Of a DNA stretch of 64,000 nucleotides, positions 24,701 to 39,199 are shown one piece after another. Origin of the DNA: Loxodes magnus (Eukaryota > Ciliophora > Karyorelictea > Loxodida > Loxodidae). Both the position numbers and the translations under genes were made by a program. Under the pieces are notes generated by a model, which worked only from the letters and a program-made list of their open reading frames with translations, was not told the DNA's origin and did not search any database. The stretch's first letter is position 1, and each line of letters begins with the position of its first letter. The stretch is from contig CAMPDV010002176.1 in the NCBI GenBank assembly GCA_946699065.1, positions 19,827-83,826 of the forward strand, in the 5' to 3' direction.

Positions 24701-26627
24701 TTCTACTTCACTTTTCTTAGAAATCTTATCTCTCTTTCTCATTTTCTATCATCACTTACAATTACCTAACTCACACTCTTTTACTTGCTTTTCTACTTCA
24801 CTTTTCTTAGAAATCTTATCTCTCTTTCTCATTTTCTATCATCACTTACAATTACCTAACTCACACTCTTTTACTTGCTTTTCTACTGTACTTTTCTTTG
24901 AAATCTTATCTCTCTTTCTCATTTTCTATTAATACTGTCAATTACCTAACTCAGACTCTTTTACTTGCTTTTCTACTTCACTTTTATTAGAAATCCTATT
25001 TCTCTTTCTCATTTTCTATTATTACTTTCAATTACCTAACTCACACTCTTTTACTTGCTTTTCTACTTCACTTTTATTAGAAATCCTATTTCTCTTTCTC
25101 ATTTTCTATTGTCACTTTCAATTACCTAACTCAGACTCTTTTACTTGCTTTTCTACTTCACTTTTCTTAGAAATCTTATCTCTCTTTCTCATTTTCTATT
25201 ATTACTTTCAATTACCTAACTCACACTCTTTTACTTGCTTTTCTACTTCACTTTTCTTAGAAATCTTATCTCTCTTTCTCATTTTCTATCATCACTTTCA
25301 ATTACCTAACTCAGACTCTTTTACTTGCTTTTCTACTTCACTTTTATTAGAAATCCTATTTCTCTTTCTCATTTTCTATTATCACTTTCAATTACCTAAC
25401 TCACACTCTTTTACTTGCTTTTCTACTTCACTTTTATTAGAAATCTTATCTCTCTTTCTCATTTTCTATTATTACTTACAATAACCTAACTCACACTCTT
25501 TTACTTGCTTTTCTACTTCACTTTTCTTAGAAATCTTATCTCTCTTTCTCATTTTCTATTATTACTTTCAATTACCTAACTCACACTCTTTTACTTGCTT
25601 TTCTACTTCACTTTTCTTAGAAATCTTATCTCTCTTTCTCATTTTCTATTAATACTTACAATTACCTAACTCACACTCTTTTACTTGCTTTTCTACTTCA
25701 CTTTTCTTAGAAATCTTATCTCTCTTTCTCATTTTCTATCATCACTTACAATTACCTAACTCACACTCTTTTACTTGCTTTTCTACTTCACTTTTCTTAT
25801 AAATCTTATCTCTCTTTCTCATTTTCTATTAATACTGTCAATTACCTAACTCACACTCTTTTACTTGCTTTTCTACTTCACTTTTATTAGAAATCTTATC
25901 TCTCTTTCTCATTTTCTATCATCACTTACAATTACCTAACTCACACTCTTTTACTTGCTTTTCTACTTCACTTTTCTTAGAAATCCTATTTCTCTTTCTC
26001 ATTTTCTATTATCACTTACAATTACCTAACTCACACTCTTTTACTTGCTTTTCTACTTCACTTTTCTTAGAAATCTTATCTCTCTTTCTCATTTTCTATC
26101 ATCACTTACAATTACCTAACTCACACTCTTTTACTTGCTTTTCTACTTCACTTTTCTTTGAAATCTTATCTCTCTTTCTCATTTTCTATCATCACTTACA
26201 ATTACCTAACTCACACTCTTTTACTTGCTTTTCTACTTCACTTTTCTTTGAAATCTTATCTCTCTTTCTCATTTTCTATCATCACTTACAATTACCTAAC
26301 TCACACTCTTTTACTTGCTTTTCTACTTCACTTTTCTTTGAAATCTTATCTCTCTTTCTCATTTTCTATTATTACTTACAATAACCTAACTCACACTCTT
26401 TTACTTGCTTTTCTACTTCACTTTTCTTATAAATCTTATCTCTCTTTCTCATTTTCTATTAATACTGTCAATTACCTAACTCAGACTCTTTTACTTGCTT
26501 TTCTACTTCACTTTTATTAGAAATCTTATCTCTCTTTCTCATTTTCTATTATTACTTACAATTACCTAACTCACACTCTTTTACTTGCTTTTCTACTTCA
26601 CTTTTCTTAGAAATCTTATCTCTCTTT
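21768..26627 (+). repeat. Nearly register-perfect satellite block, 54 monomers
   Basis: Two compensating single-base changes, +1 near 21799 (CCTAAACTCAG) and -1 near 23518 (ACTCTTTACTTGC), are the only length changes. CTACTGTAC monomers occur near 22361, 24611 and 24881. The order at 24751-25100 resembles 16831-17180, an offset of 7920 bp (88 monomers). CTTATAAATC and CAATAACC monomers become frequent after 25.4 kb. No gene is present. Confidence 0.9.
26088..26357 (+). repeat. Three identical CTTTG monomers in tandem
   Basis: Three successive monomers of type ATCATCAC-TTACA/CACACT/CTTTG/type I are the same. CTTTG removes the TAG stop in one + frame, so this tract is open in that frame and starts at TTG; that explains the 120-codon reading frame at 26158-26520. 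It is a local single-monomer expansion, not a gene. Confidence 0.9.
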
Positions 26628-29600
26628 CTCATTTTCTATTAATACTTTCAATTACCTAACTCACACTCTTTTACTTGCTTTTCTACTTCACTTTTCTTAT
26701 AAATCTTATCTCTCTTCTCATTTTCTATTAATACTGTACAATTACCTAACTCAGACTCTTTTACTTGCTTTTCTACTTCACTTTTATTAGAAATCCTATT
26801 TCTCTTTCTCATTTTCTATTATCACTTACAATTACCTAACTCACACTCTTTTACTTGCTTTTCTACTTCACTTTTATTAGAAATCCTATTTCTCTTTCTC
26901 ATTTTCTATTATCACTTACAATTACCTAACTCACACTCTTTTACTTGCTTTTCTACTTCACTTTTCTTAGAAATCTTATCTCTCTTTCTCATTTTCTATT
27001 ATACTTTCAATTACCTAACTCACACTCTTTTACTTGCTTTTCTACTTCACTTTTCTTAGAAATCTTATCTCTCTTTCTCATTTTCTATCATCACTTACAA
27101 TTACCTAACTCACACTCTTTTACTTGCTTTTCTACTTCACTTTTCTTATAAATCTTATCTCTCTTTCTCATTTTCTATTAATACTGTCAATTACCTAACT
27201 CACACTCTTTTACTTGCTTTTCTACTTCACTTTTATTAGAAATCCTATTTCTCTTTCTCATTTTCTATTATTACTTACAATAACCTAACTCACACTCTTT
27301 TACTTGCTTTTCTACTTCACTTTTCTTAGAAATCTTATCTCTCTTTCTCATTTTCTATCATCACTTTCAATTACCTAACTCACACTCTTTTACTTGCTTT
27401 TCTACTTCACTTTTCTTATAAATCTTATCTCTCTTCTCATTTTCTACTGTCAATTACCTAACTCAGACTCTTTTATTTTCTACTTCACTTTTATTAGAAA
27501 TCCTATTTCTCTTTCTCATTTTCTATTATCACTTACAATTACCTAACTCACACTCTTTTACTTGCTTTTCTACTTCACTTTTATTAGAAATCCTATTTCT
27601 CTTTCTCATTTTCTATTATCACTTACAATTACCTAACTCAGACTCTTTTACTTGCTTTTCTACTTCACTTTTCTTAGAAATCTTATCTCTCTTTCTCATT
27701 TTCTATTATTACTTTCAATTACCTAACTCACACTCTTTTACTTGCTTTTCTACTTCACTTTTCTTAGAAATCTTATCTCTCTTTCTCATTTTCTATTATT
27801 ACTTTAAATTACCTAACTCACACTCTTTTACTTGCTTTTCTACTTCACTTTTCTTAGAAATCTTATCTCTCTTTCTCATTTTCTATCATCACTTACAATT
27901 ACCTAACTCACACTCTTTTACTTGCTTTTCTACTTCACTTTTCTTATAAATCTTATCTCTCTTTCTCATTTTCTATTAATACTGTCAATTACCTAACTCA
28001 GACTCTTTTACTTGCTTTTCTACTTCACTTTTATTAGAAATCTTATCTCTCTTTCTCATTTTCTATCATCACTTACAATTACCTAACTCACACTCTTTTA
28101 CTTGCTTTTCTACTTCACTTTTATTAGAAATCCTATTTCTCTTTCTCATTTTCTATTATCACTTACAATTACCTAACTCACACTCTTTTACTTGCTTTTC
28201 TACTTCACTTTTATTAGAAATCCTATTTCTCTTTCTCATTTTCTATTATCACTTACAATTACCTAACTCACACTCTTTTACTTGCTTTTCTACTTCACTT
28301 TTATTAGAAATCCTATTTCTCTTTCTCATTTTCTATTATCACTTACAATTACCTAACTCACACTCTTTTACTTGCTTTTCTACTTCACTTTTCTTAGAAA
28401 TCTTATCTCTCTTTCTCATTTTCTATTATTACTTACAATTACCTAACTCACACTCTTTTACTTGCTTTTCTACTTCACTTTTCTTAGAAATCCTATTTCT
28501 CTTTCTCATTTTCTATTAATACTTACAATTACCTAACTCAGACTCTTTTACTTGCTTTTCTACTTCACTTTTATTAGAAATCTTATCTCTCTTTCTCATT
28601 TTCTATTATCACTTACAATTACCTAACTCACACTCTTTTACTTGCTTTTCTACTTCACTTTTCTTAGAAATCTTATCTCTCTTTCTCATTTTCTATTATC
28701 ACTTTCAATTACCTAACTCACACTCTTTTACTTGCTTTTCTACTTCACTTTTCTTAGAAATCTTATCTCTCTTTCTCATTTTCTATTATTACTTTCAATT
28801 ACCTAACTCACACTCTTTTACTTGCTTTTCTACTTCACTTTTCTTAGAAATCTTATCTCTCTTTCTCATTTTCTATTATTACTTTCAATTACCTAACTCA
28901 CACTCTTTTACTTGCTTTTCTACTTCACTTTTATTAGAAATCTTATCTCTCTTTCTCATTTTCTATCATCACTTTCAATTACCTAACTCACACTCTTTTA
29001 CTTGCTTTTCTACTTCACTTTTCTTAGAAATCTTATCTCTCTTTCTCATTTTCTATTAATACTTACAATTACCTAACTCACACTCTTTTACTTGCTTTTC
29101 TACTTCACTTTTCTTAGAAATCTTATCTCTCTTTCTCATTTTCTATTAATACTTCAATTACCTAACTCAGACTCTTTTACTTGCTTTTCTACTTCACTTT
29201 TATTAGAAATCTTATCTCTCTTTCTCATTTTCTATTAATACTTACAATTACCTAACTCACACTCTTTTACTTGCTTTTCTACTTCACTTTTATTAGAAAT
29301 CCTATTTCTCTTTCTCATTTTCTATTATCACTTACAATTACCTAACTCACACTCTTTTACTTGCTTTTCTACTTCACTTTTCTTATAAATCTTATCTCTC
29401 TTTCTCATTTTCTATTAATACTGTCAATTACCTAACTCACACTCTTTTACTTGCTTTTCTACTTCACTTTTCTTAGAAATCTTATCTCTCTTTCTCATTT
29501 TCTATTAATATTACAATTACCTAACTCACACTCTTTTACTTGCTTTTCTACTTCACTTTTCTTAGAAATCCTATTTCTCTTTCTCATTTTCTATTATCAC

Positions 29601-32600
29601 TTACAATTACCTAACTCACACTCTTTTACTTGCTTTTCTACTTCACTTTTATTAGAAATCTTATCTCTCTTTCTCATTTTCTATCATCACTTACAATTAC
29701 CTAACTCACACTCTTTTACTTGCTTTTCTACTTCACTTTTCTTAGAAATCTTATCTCTCTTTCTCATTTTCTATCATCACTTACAATTACCTAACTCACA
29801 CTCTTTTACTTGCTTTTCTACTTCACTTTTCTTTGAAATCTTATCTCTCTTTCTCATTTTCTATCATCACTTACAATTACCTAACTCACACTCTTTTACT
29901 TGCTTTTCTACTTCACTTTTCTTAGAAATCTTATCTCTCTTTCTCATTTTCTATTAATACTTACAATTACCTAACTCACACTCTTTTACTTGCTTTTCTA
30001 CTTCACTTTTCTTAGAAATCTTATCTCTCTTTCTCATTTTCTATTAATACTTCAATTACCTAACTCACACTCTTTTACTTGCTTTTCTACTTCACTTTTC
30101 TTAGAAATCTTATCTCTCTTTCTCATTTTCTATTATTACTTACAATTACCTAACTCACACTCTTTTACTTGCTTTTCTACTTCACTTTTCTAGAAATCTT
30201 ATCTCTCTTTCTCATTTTCTATTAATACTGTCAATTACCTAACTCACACTCTTTTACTTGCTTTTCTACTTCACTTTTATTAGAAATCTTATCTCTCTTT
30301 CTCATTTTCTATCATCACTTACAATTACCTAACTCACACTCTTTTACTTGCTTTTCTACTTCACTTTTCTTAGAAATCTTATCTCTCTTTCTCATTTTCT
30401 ATTATCACTTTCAATTACCTAACTCACACTCTTTTACTTGCTTTTCTACTTCACTTTTCTTAGAAATCTTATCTCTCTTTCTCATTTTCTATTATCACTT
30501 ACAATTACCTAACTCACACTCTTTTACTTGCTTTTCTACTTCACTTTTCTTAGAAATCTTATCTCTCTTTCTCATTTTCTATTATTACTTTCAATTACCT
30601 AACTCACACTCTTTTACTTGCTTTTCTACTTCACTTTTCTTAGAAATCTTATCTCTCTTTCTCATTTTCTATTATTACTGTCAATTACCTAACTCACACT
30701 CTTTTACTTGCTTTTCTACTTCACTTTTCTTATAAATCTTATCTCTCTTTCTCATTTTCTATTAATACTTACAATTACCTAACTCACACTCTTTTACTTG
30801 CTTTTCTACTTCACTTTTCTTAGAAATCTTATCTCTCTTTCTCATTTTCTATTATTACTTACAATTACCTAACTCACACTCTTTTACTTGCTTTTCTACT
30901 TCACTTTTCTTAGAAATCTATCTCTCTTTCTCATTTTCTATCATCACTTACAATTACCTAACTCAGACTCTTTTACTTGCTTTTCTACTTCACTTTTCTT
31001 ATAAATCTTATCTCTCTTTCTCATTTTCTATTAATACTGTCAATTACCTAACTCACACTCTTTTACTTGCTTTTCTACTTCACTTTTATTAGAAATCCTA
31101 TTTCTCTTTCTCATTTTCTATTATCACTTACAATTACCTAACTCACACTCTTTTACTTGCTTTTCTACTTCACTTTTCTTAGAAATCTTATCTCTCTTTC
31201 TCATTTTCTATTATTACTTTCAATTACCTAACTCAGACTCTTTTACTTGCTTTTCTACTTCACTTTTCTTAGAAATCTTATCTCTCTTTCTCATTTTCTA
31301 TTATTACTTACAATTACCTAACTCACACTCTTTTACTTGCTTTTCTACTTCACTTTTCTTAGAAATCTATCTCTCTTTCTCATTTTCTATTATTACTTTA
31401 AATTACCTAACTCACACTCTTTTACTTGCTTTTCTACTTCACTTTTCTTAGAAATCTTATCTCTCTTTCTCATTTTCTATCATACTTACAATTACCTAAC
31501 TCACACTCTTTTACTTGCTTTTCTACTTCACTTTTCTTAGAAATCTTATCTCTCTTTCTCATTTTCTATTAATACTTCAATTACCTAACTCACACTCTTT
31601 TACTTGCTTTTCTACTTCACTTTTCTTAGAAATCTTATCTCTCTTTCTCATTTTCTATCATCACTTACAATTACCTAACTCACACTCTTTTACTTGCTTT
31701 TCTACTTCACTTTTCTTATAAATCTTATCTCTCTTTCTCATTTTCTATTATTACTTACAATTACCTAACTCACACTCTTTTACTTGCTTTTCTACTTCAC
31801 TTTTCTTAGAAATCTTATCTCTCTTTCTCATTTTCTATTAATACTGTCAATTACCTAACTCACACTCTTTTACTTGCTTTTCTACTTCACTTTTATTAGA
31901 AATCCTATTTCTCTTTCTCATTTTCTATTATCACTTACAATTACCTAACTCACACTCTTTACTTGCTTTTCTACTTCACTTTTCTTAGAAATCTTATCTC
32001 TCTTTCTCATTTTCTATTATTACTTACAATTACCTAACTCACACTCTTTTACTTGCTTTTCTACTTCACTTTTATTAGAAATCCTATTTCTCTTTCTCAT
32101 TTTCTATTAATACTTACAATTACATAACTCAGACTCTTTTACTTGCTTTTCTACTTCACTTTTATTAGAAATCCTATTTCTCTTTCTCATTTTCTATTAT
32201 CACTTACAATTACCTAACTCACACTCTTTTACTTGCTTTTCTACTTCACTTTTATTAGAAATCCTATTTCTCTTTCTCATTTTCTATTATCACTTACAAT
32301 TACCTAACTCACACTCTTTTACTTGCTTTTCTACTTCACTTTTCTTATAAATCTTATCTCTCTTTCTCATTTTCTATTAATACTTTCAATTACCTAACTC
32401 ACACTCTTTTACTTGCTTTTCTACTTCACTTTTCTTAGAAATCTTATCTCTCTTTCTCATTTTCTATTATTACTTTAAATTACCTAACTCAGACTCTTTT
32501 ACTTGCTTTTCTACTTCACTTTTCTTAGAAATCTTATCTCTCTTTCTCATTTTCTATTATCACTTACAATTACCTAACTCACACTCTTTTACTTGCTTTT

Positions 32601-35329
32601 CTACTTCACTTTTCTTATAAATCTTATCTCTCTTTCTCATTTTCTATTAATACTGTCAATTACCTAACTCACACTCTTTTACTTGCTTTTCTACTTCACT
32701 TTTCTTAGAAATCTTATCTCTCTTTCTCATTTTCTATTAATACTTACAATTACCTAACTCACACTCTTTTACTTGCTTTTCTACTTCACTTTTCTTAGAA
32801 ATCTTATCTCTCTTTCTCATTTTCTATTATCACTTACAATTACCTAACTCAGACTCTTTTACTTGCTTTTCTACTTCACTTTTATTAGAAATCCTATTTC
32901 TCTTTCTCATTTTCTATTATCACTTACAATTACCTAACTCACACTCTTTTACTTGCTTTTCTACTTCACTTTTATTAGAAATCCTATTTCTCTTTCTCAT
33001 TTTCTATTATCACTTACAATTACCTAACTCACACTCTTTTACTTGCTTTTCTACTTCACTTTTCTTATAAATCTTATCTCTCTTTCTCATTTTCTATTAA
33101 TATTGTCAATTACCTAACTCAGACTCTTTTACTTGCTTTTCTACTTCACTTTTCTTAGAAATCCTATTTCTCTTTCTCATTTTCTATTATCACTTACAAT
33201 TACCTAACTCACACTCTTTTACTTGCTTTTCTACTTCACTTTTATTAGAAATCTTATCTCTCTTTCTCATTTTCTATCATCACTTACAATAACCTAACTC
33301 ACACTCTTTTACTTGCTTTTCTACTTCACTTTTCTTAGAAATCTTATCTCTCTTTCTCATTTTCTATCATCACTTACAATTACCTAACTCAAACTCTTTT
33401 ACTTGCTTTTCTACTTCACTTTTCTTAGAAATCTTATCTCTCTTTCTCATTTTCTATTAATACTGTCAATTACCTAACTCAGACTCTTTTACTTGCTTTT
33501 CTACTTCACTTTTCTTAGAAATCTTATCTCTCTTTCTCATTTTCTATTAATACTGTCAATTACCTAACTCACACTCTTTTACTTGCTTTTCTACTTCACT
33601 TTTATTAGAAATCTTATCTCTCTTTCTCATTTTCTATTATTACTTTAAATTACCTAACTCACACTCTTTTACTTGCTTTTCTACTTCACTTTTCTTAGAA
33701 ATCTTATCTCTCTTTCTCATTTTCTATCATCACTTACAATTACCTAACTCACACTCTTTTACTTGCTTTTCTACTTCACTTTTCTAAGAAATCTTATCTC
33801 TCTTTCTCATTTTCTATTAATACTGTCAATTACCTAACTCAGACTCTTTTACTTGCTTTTCTACTTCACTTTTATTAGAAATCTTATCTCTCTTTCTCAT
33901 TTTCTATCATCACTTACAATTACCTAACTCACACTCTTTTACTTGCTTTTCTACTTCACTTTTCTTAGAAATCTTATCTCTCTTTCTCATTTTCTATTAT
34001 TACTTTCAATTACCTAACTCAGACTCTTTTACTTGCTTTTCTACTTCACTTTTCTTAGAAATCTTATCTCTCTTTCTCATTTTCTATCATCACTTACAAT
34101 TACCTAACTCACACTCTTTTACTTGCTTTTCTACTTCACTTAGAAATCTTATCTCTCTTTCTCATTTTCTATTATTACTTTCAATTACCTAACTCACACT
34201 CTTTTACTTGCTTTTCTACTTCACTTTTCTAAGAAATCTTATCTCTCTTTCTCATTTTCTATTAATACTGTCAATTACCTAACTCAGACTCTTTTACTTG
34301 CTTTTCTACTTCACTTTTCTTAGAAATCTTATCTCTCTTTCTCATTTTCTATTATCACTTACAATTACCTAACTCAGACTCTTTTACTTGCTTTTCTACT
34401 TCACTTTTCTTAGAAATCTTATCTCTCTTTCTCATTTTCTATTATTACTTTCAATTACCTAACTCAGACTCTTTTACTTGCTTTTCTACTTCACTTTTCT
34501 TAGAAATCTTATCTCTCTTTCTCATTTTCTATTAATACTGTCAATTACCTAACTCACACTCTTTTACTTGCTTTTCTACTTCACTTTTATTAGAAATCTT
34601 ATCTCTCTTTCTCATTTTCTATTATTACTTTCAATTACCTAACTCACACTCTTTTACTTGCTTTTCTACTTCACTTTTCTTAGAAATCTTATCTCTCTTT
34701 CTCATTTTCTATTAATACTTACAATTACCTAACTCACACTCTTTTACTTGCTTTTCTACTTCACTTTTCTTAGAAATCTTATCTCTCTTTCTCATTTTCT
34801 ATTATTACTTACAATTACCTAACTCACACTCTTTTACTTGCTTTTCTACTTCACTTTTCTTAGAAATCTTATCTCTCTTTCTCATTTTCTATTAATACTG
34901 TCAATTACCTAACTCAGACTCTTTTACTTGCTTTTCTACTTCACTTTTATTAGAAATCTTATCTCTCTTTCTCATTTTCTATTAATACTGTCAATTACCT
35001 AACTCACACTCTTTTACTTGCTTTTCTACTTCACTTTTCTTAGAAATCTTATCTCTCTTTCTCATTTTCTATTATCACTTACAATTACCTAACTCAGACT
35101 CTTTTACTTGCTTTTCTACTTCACTTTTATTAGAAATCCTATTTCTCTTTCTCATTTTCTATTATCACTTACAATTACCTAACTCACACTCTTTTACTTG
35201 CTTTTCTACTTCACTTTTCTTAGAAATCTTATCTCTCTTTCTCATTTTCTATTATACTTTCAATTACCTAACTCACACTCTTTTACTTGCTTTTCTACTT
35301 CACTTTTCTTAGAAATCTTATCTCTCTTT
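26628..35329 (+). repeat. Deletion-rich satellite block
   Basis: About 97 monomers with repeated -1 changes, near 26716, 27001, 29155, 29508, 30048, 30190, 30918, 31368, 31484, 31573, 31957 and 35253, a -5 at about 34136-34141, and a degraded monomer at 27436. Many deletions read as the bases common to two variants, for example CTTCAATT from CTTACAATT and CTTTCAATT. CTTATAAATC monomers are common and usually precede an ATTAATAC-TG monomer. No gene is present. Confidence 0.9.
27436..27514 (+). repeat. Degraded 79-bp monomer
   Basis: The monomer lacks six bases in the variable segment (TTTTCTACTGTC, without TTAATA) and five in the conserved core (CTTTTATTTTCTAC, without CTTGC). The preceding unit is 1 base short (CTCTTCTC), a change also seen about 720 bp upstream near 26716 in a matching context. 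The two sites may therefore be related copies of an 8-monomer duplication. Confidence 0.87.
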
Positions 35330-38300
35330 CTCATTTTCTATTATTACTGTCAATTACCTAACTCACACTCTTTTACTTGCTTTTCTACTTCACTTTTCTT
35401 AGAAATCTTATCTCTCTTTCTCATTTTCTATTATTACTGTCAATTACCTAACTCAGACTCTTTTACTTGCTTTTCTACTTCACTTTTATTAGAAATCCTA
35501 TTTCTCTTTCTCATTTTCTATTATCACTTACAATTACCTAACTCACACTCTTTTACTTGCTTTTCTACTTCACTTTTCTTAGAAATCTTATCTCTCTTTC
35601 TCATTTTCTATTATTACTTTCAATTACCTAACTCACACTCTTTTACTTGCTTTTCTACTTCACTTTTCTTAGAAATCTTATCTCTCTTTCTCATTTTCTA
35701 TTAATACTGTCAATTACCTAACTCACACTCTTTTACTTGCTTTTCTACTTCACTTTTCTTAGAAATCTTATCTCTCTTTCTCATTTTCTATTAATACTGT
35801 CAATTACCTAACTCAGACTCTTTTACTTGCTTTTCTACTTCACTTTTATTAGAAATCCTATTTCTCTTTCTCATTTTCTATTATCACTTACAATTACCTA
35901 ACTCACACTCTTTTACTTGCTTTTCTACTTCACTTTTCTTAGAAATCTTATCTCTCTTTCTCATTTTCTATTATTACTTTCAATTACCTAACTCACACTC
36001 TTTTACTTGCTTTTCTACTTCACTTTTCTTAGAAATCTTATCTCTCTTTCTCATTTTCTATTAATACTTACAATTACCTAACTCACACTCTTTTACTTGC
36101 TTTTCTACTTCACTTTTCTTAGAAATCTTATCTCTCTTTCTCATTTTCTATCATCACTTACAATTACCTAACTCACACTCTTTTACTTGCTTTTCTACTT
36201 CACTTTTCTTAGAAATCTTATCTCTCTTTCTCATTTTCTATTAATACTGTCAATTACCTAACTCAGACTCTTTTACTTGCTTTTCTACTTCACTTTTCTT
36301 AGAAATCTTATCTCTCTTTCTCATTTTCTATTAATACTGTCAATTACCTAACTCAGACTCTTTTACTTGCTTTTCTACTTCACTTTTATTAGAAATCCTA
36401 TTTCTCTTTCTCATTTTCTATTATCACTTACAATTACCTAACTCAGACTCTTTTACTTGCTTTTCTACTTCACTTTTATTAGAAATCCTATTTCTCTTTC
36501 TCATTTTCTATTATCACTTACAATTACCTAACTCACACTCTTTTACTTGCTTTTCTACTTCACTTTTATTAGAAATCCTATTTCTCTTTCTCATTTTCTA
36601 TTATCACTTACAATTACCTAACTCACACTCTTTTACTTGCTTTTCTACTTCACTTTTCTTAGAAATCTTATCTCTCTTTCTCATTTTCTATTATTACTTT
36701 CAATTACCTAACTCACACTCTTTTACTTGCTTTTCTACTTCACTTTTCTTATAAATCTTATCTCTCTTTCTCATTTTCTATTAATACTTACAATTACCTA
36801 ACTCACACTCTTTTACTTGCTTTTCTACTTCACTTTTCTTAGAAATCTTATCTCACTTTCTCATTTTCTATCATCACTTACAATTACCTAACTCAGACTC
36901 TTTTACTTGCTTTTCTACTTCACTTTTATTAGAAATCTTATCTCTCTTTCTCATTTTCTATTATTACTTTAAATTACCTAACTCACACTCTTTTACTTGC
37001 TTTTCTACTTCACTTTTCTTAGAAATCTTATCTCTCTTTCTCATTTTCTATTATTACTGTCAATTACCTAACTCAGACTCTTTTACTTGCTTTTCTACTT
37101 CACTTTTATTAGAAATCCTATTTCTCTTTCTCATTTTCTATTATCACTTACAATTACCTAACTCAGACTCTTTTACTTGCTTTTCTACTTCACTTTTCTT
37201 AGAAATCTTATCTCTCTTTCTCATTTTCTATTAATACTTACAATTACCTAACTCACACTCTTTTACTTGCTTTTCTACTTCACTTTTCTTAGAAATCTTA
37301 TCTCTCTTTCTCATTTTCTATTAATACTGTCAATTACCTAACTCACACTCTTTTACTTGCTTTTCTACTTCACTTTTCTTAGAAATCTTATCTCTCTTTC
37401 TCATTTTCTATTATTACTTTCAATTACCTAACTCACACTCTTTTACTTGCTTTTCTACTTCACTTTTCTTAGAAATCTTATCTCTCTTTCTCATTTTCTA
37501 TTAATACTTACAATTACCTAACTCACACTCTTTTACTTGCTTTTCTACTTCACTTTTCTTAGAAATCTTATCTCTCTTTCTCATTTTCTATTATTACTTT
37601 CAATTACCTAACTCACACTCTTTTACTTGCTTTTCTACTTCACTTTTATTAGAAATCTTATCTCTCTTTCTCATTTTCTATTATTACTTTAAATTACCTA
37701 ACTCACACTCTTTTACTTGCTTTTCTACTTCACTTTTCTTAGAAATCTTATCTCTCTTTCTCATTTTCTATTAATACTGTCAATTACCTAACTCAGACTC
37801 TTTTACTTGCTTTTCTACTTCACTTTTATTAGAAATCCTATTTCTCTTTCTCATTTTCTATTATCACTTACAATTACCTAACTCACACTCTTTTACTTGC
37901 TTTTCTACTTCACTTTTATTAGAAATCCTATTTCTCTTTCTCATTTTCTATTATTACTTTCAATTACCTAACTCACACTCTTTTACTTGCTTTTCTACTT
38001 CACTTTTCTTAGAAATCTTATCTCTCTTTCTCATTTTCTATCATCACTTTCAATTACCTAACTCACACTCTTTTACTTGCTTTTCTACTTCACTTTTCTT
38101 AGAAATCTTATCTCTCTTTCTCATTTTCTATTAATACTTACAATTACCTAACTCACACTCTTTTACTTGCTTTTCTACTTCACTTTTATTAGAAATCTTA
38201 TCTCTCTTTCTCATTTTCTATTATCACTTTCAATTACCTAACTCACACTCTTTTACTTGCTTTTCTACTTCACTTTTATTAGAAATCCTATCTCACTTTC

Positions 38301-39199
38301 TCATTTTCTATCATCACTTACAATTACCTAACTCAGACTCTTTTACTTGCTTTTCTACTTCACTTTTATTAGAAATCTTATCTCTCTTTCTCATTTTCTA
38401 TTATTACTTTAAATTACCTAACTCACACTCTTTTACTTGCTTTTCTACTTCACTTTTCTTAGAAATCTTATCTCTCTTTCTCATTTTCTATTATCACTTA
38501 CAATTACCTAACTCACACTCTTTTACTTGCTTTTCTACTTCACTTTTCTTAGAAATCTTATCTCTCTTTCTCATTTTCTATCATCACTTTCAATTACCTA
38601 ACTCAGACTCTTTTACTTGCTTTTCTACTTCACTTTTCTTAGAAATCCTATTTCTCTTTCTCATTTTCTATTATCACTTACAATTACCTAACTCACACTC
38701 TTTTACTTGCTTTTCTACTTCACTTTTATTAGAAATCTTATCTCTCTTTCTCATTTTCTATCATCACTTACAATAACCTAACTCACACTCTTTTACTTGC
38801 TTTTCTACTTCACTTTTCTTAGAAATCTTATCTCTCTTTCTCATTTTCTATTAATACTGTCAATTACCTAACTCACACTCTTTTACTTGCTTTTCTACTT
38901 CACTTTTCTTATAAATCTTATCTCTCTTTCTCATTTTCTATCATCACTTACAATTACCTAACTCACACTCTTTTACTTGCTTTTCTACTTCACTTTTATT
39001 AGAAATCTTATCTCTCTTTCTCATTTTCTATCATCACTTACAATAACCTAACTCACACTCTTTTACTTGCTTTTCTACTTCACTTTTCTTAGAAATTTTA
39101 TCTCTCTTTCTCATTTTCTATCATCACTTTCAATTACCTAACTCAGACTCTTTTACTTGCTTTTCTACTTCACTTTTCTTATAAATCTTATCTCTCTTT

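Noticed and set aside
26158-26520. 120-codon frame starting MKSYLSF (and a similar one at 41250-41432)
   Set aside because: It exists because successive monomers carry CTTTG or CTTAT instead of CTTAG, which removes a TAG stop. The start is TTG and the repeat continues unchanged on both sides.
29451-29957. 168-codon open reading frame of hydrophobic 30-residue repeats (also 35198-35704 and shorter ones across the window)
   Set aside because: The product is a translation of the satellite: 90 bp gives 30 residues per monomer. It starts at TTG, depends on a 1-base indel to stay open, and has no ribosome-binding or gene context. The same holds for every other long + frame.
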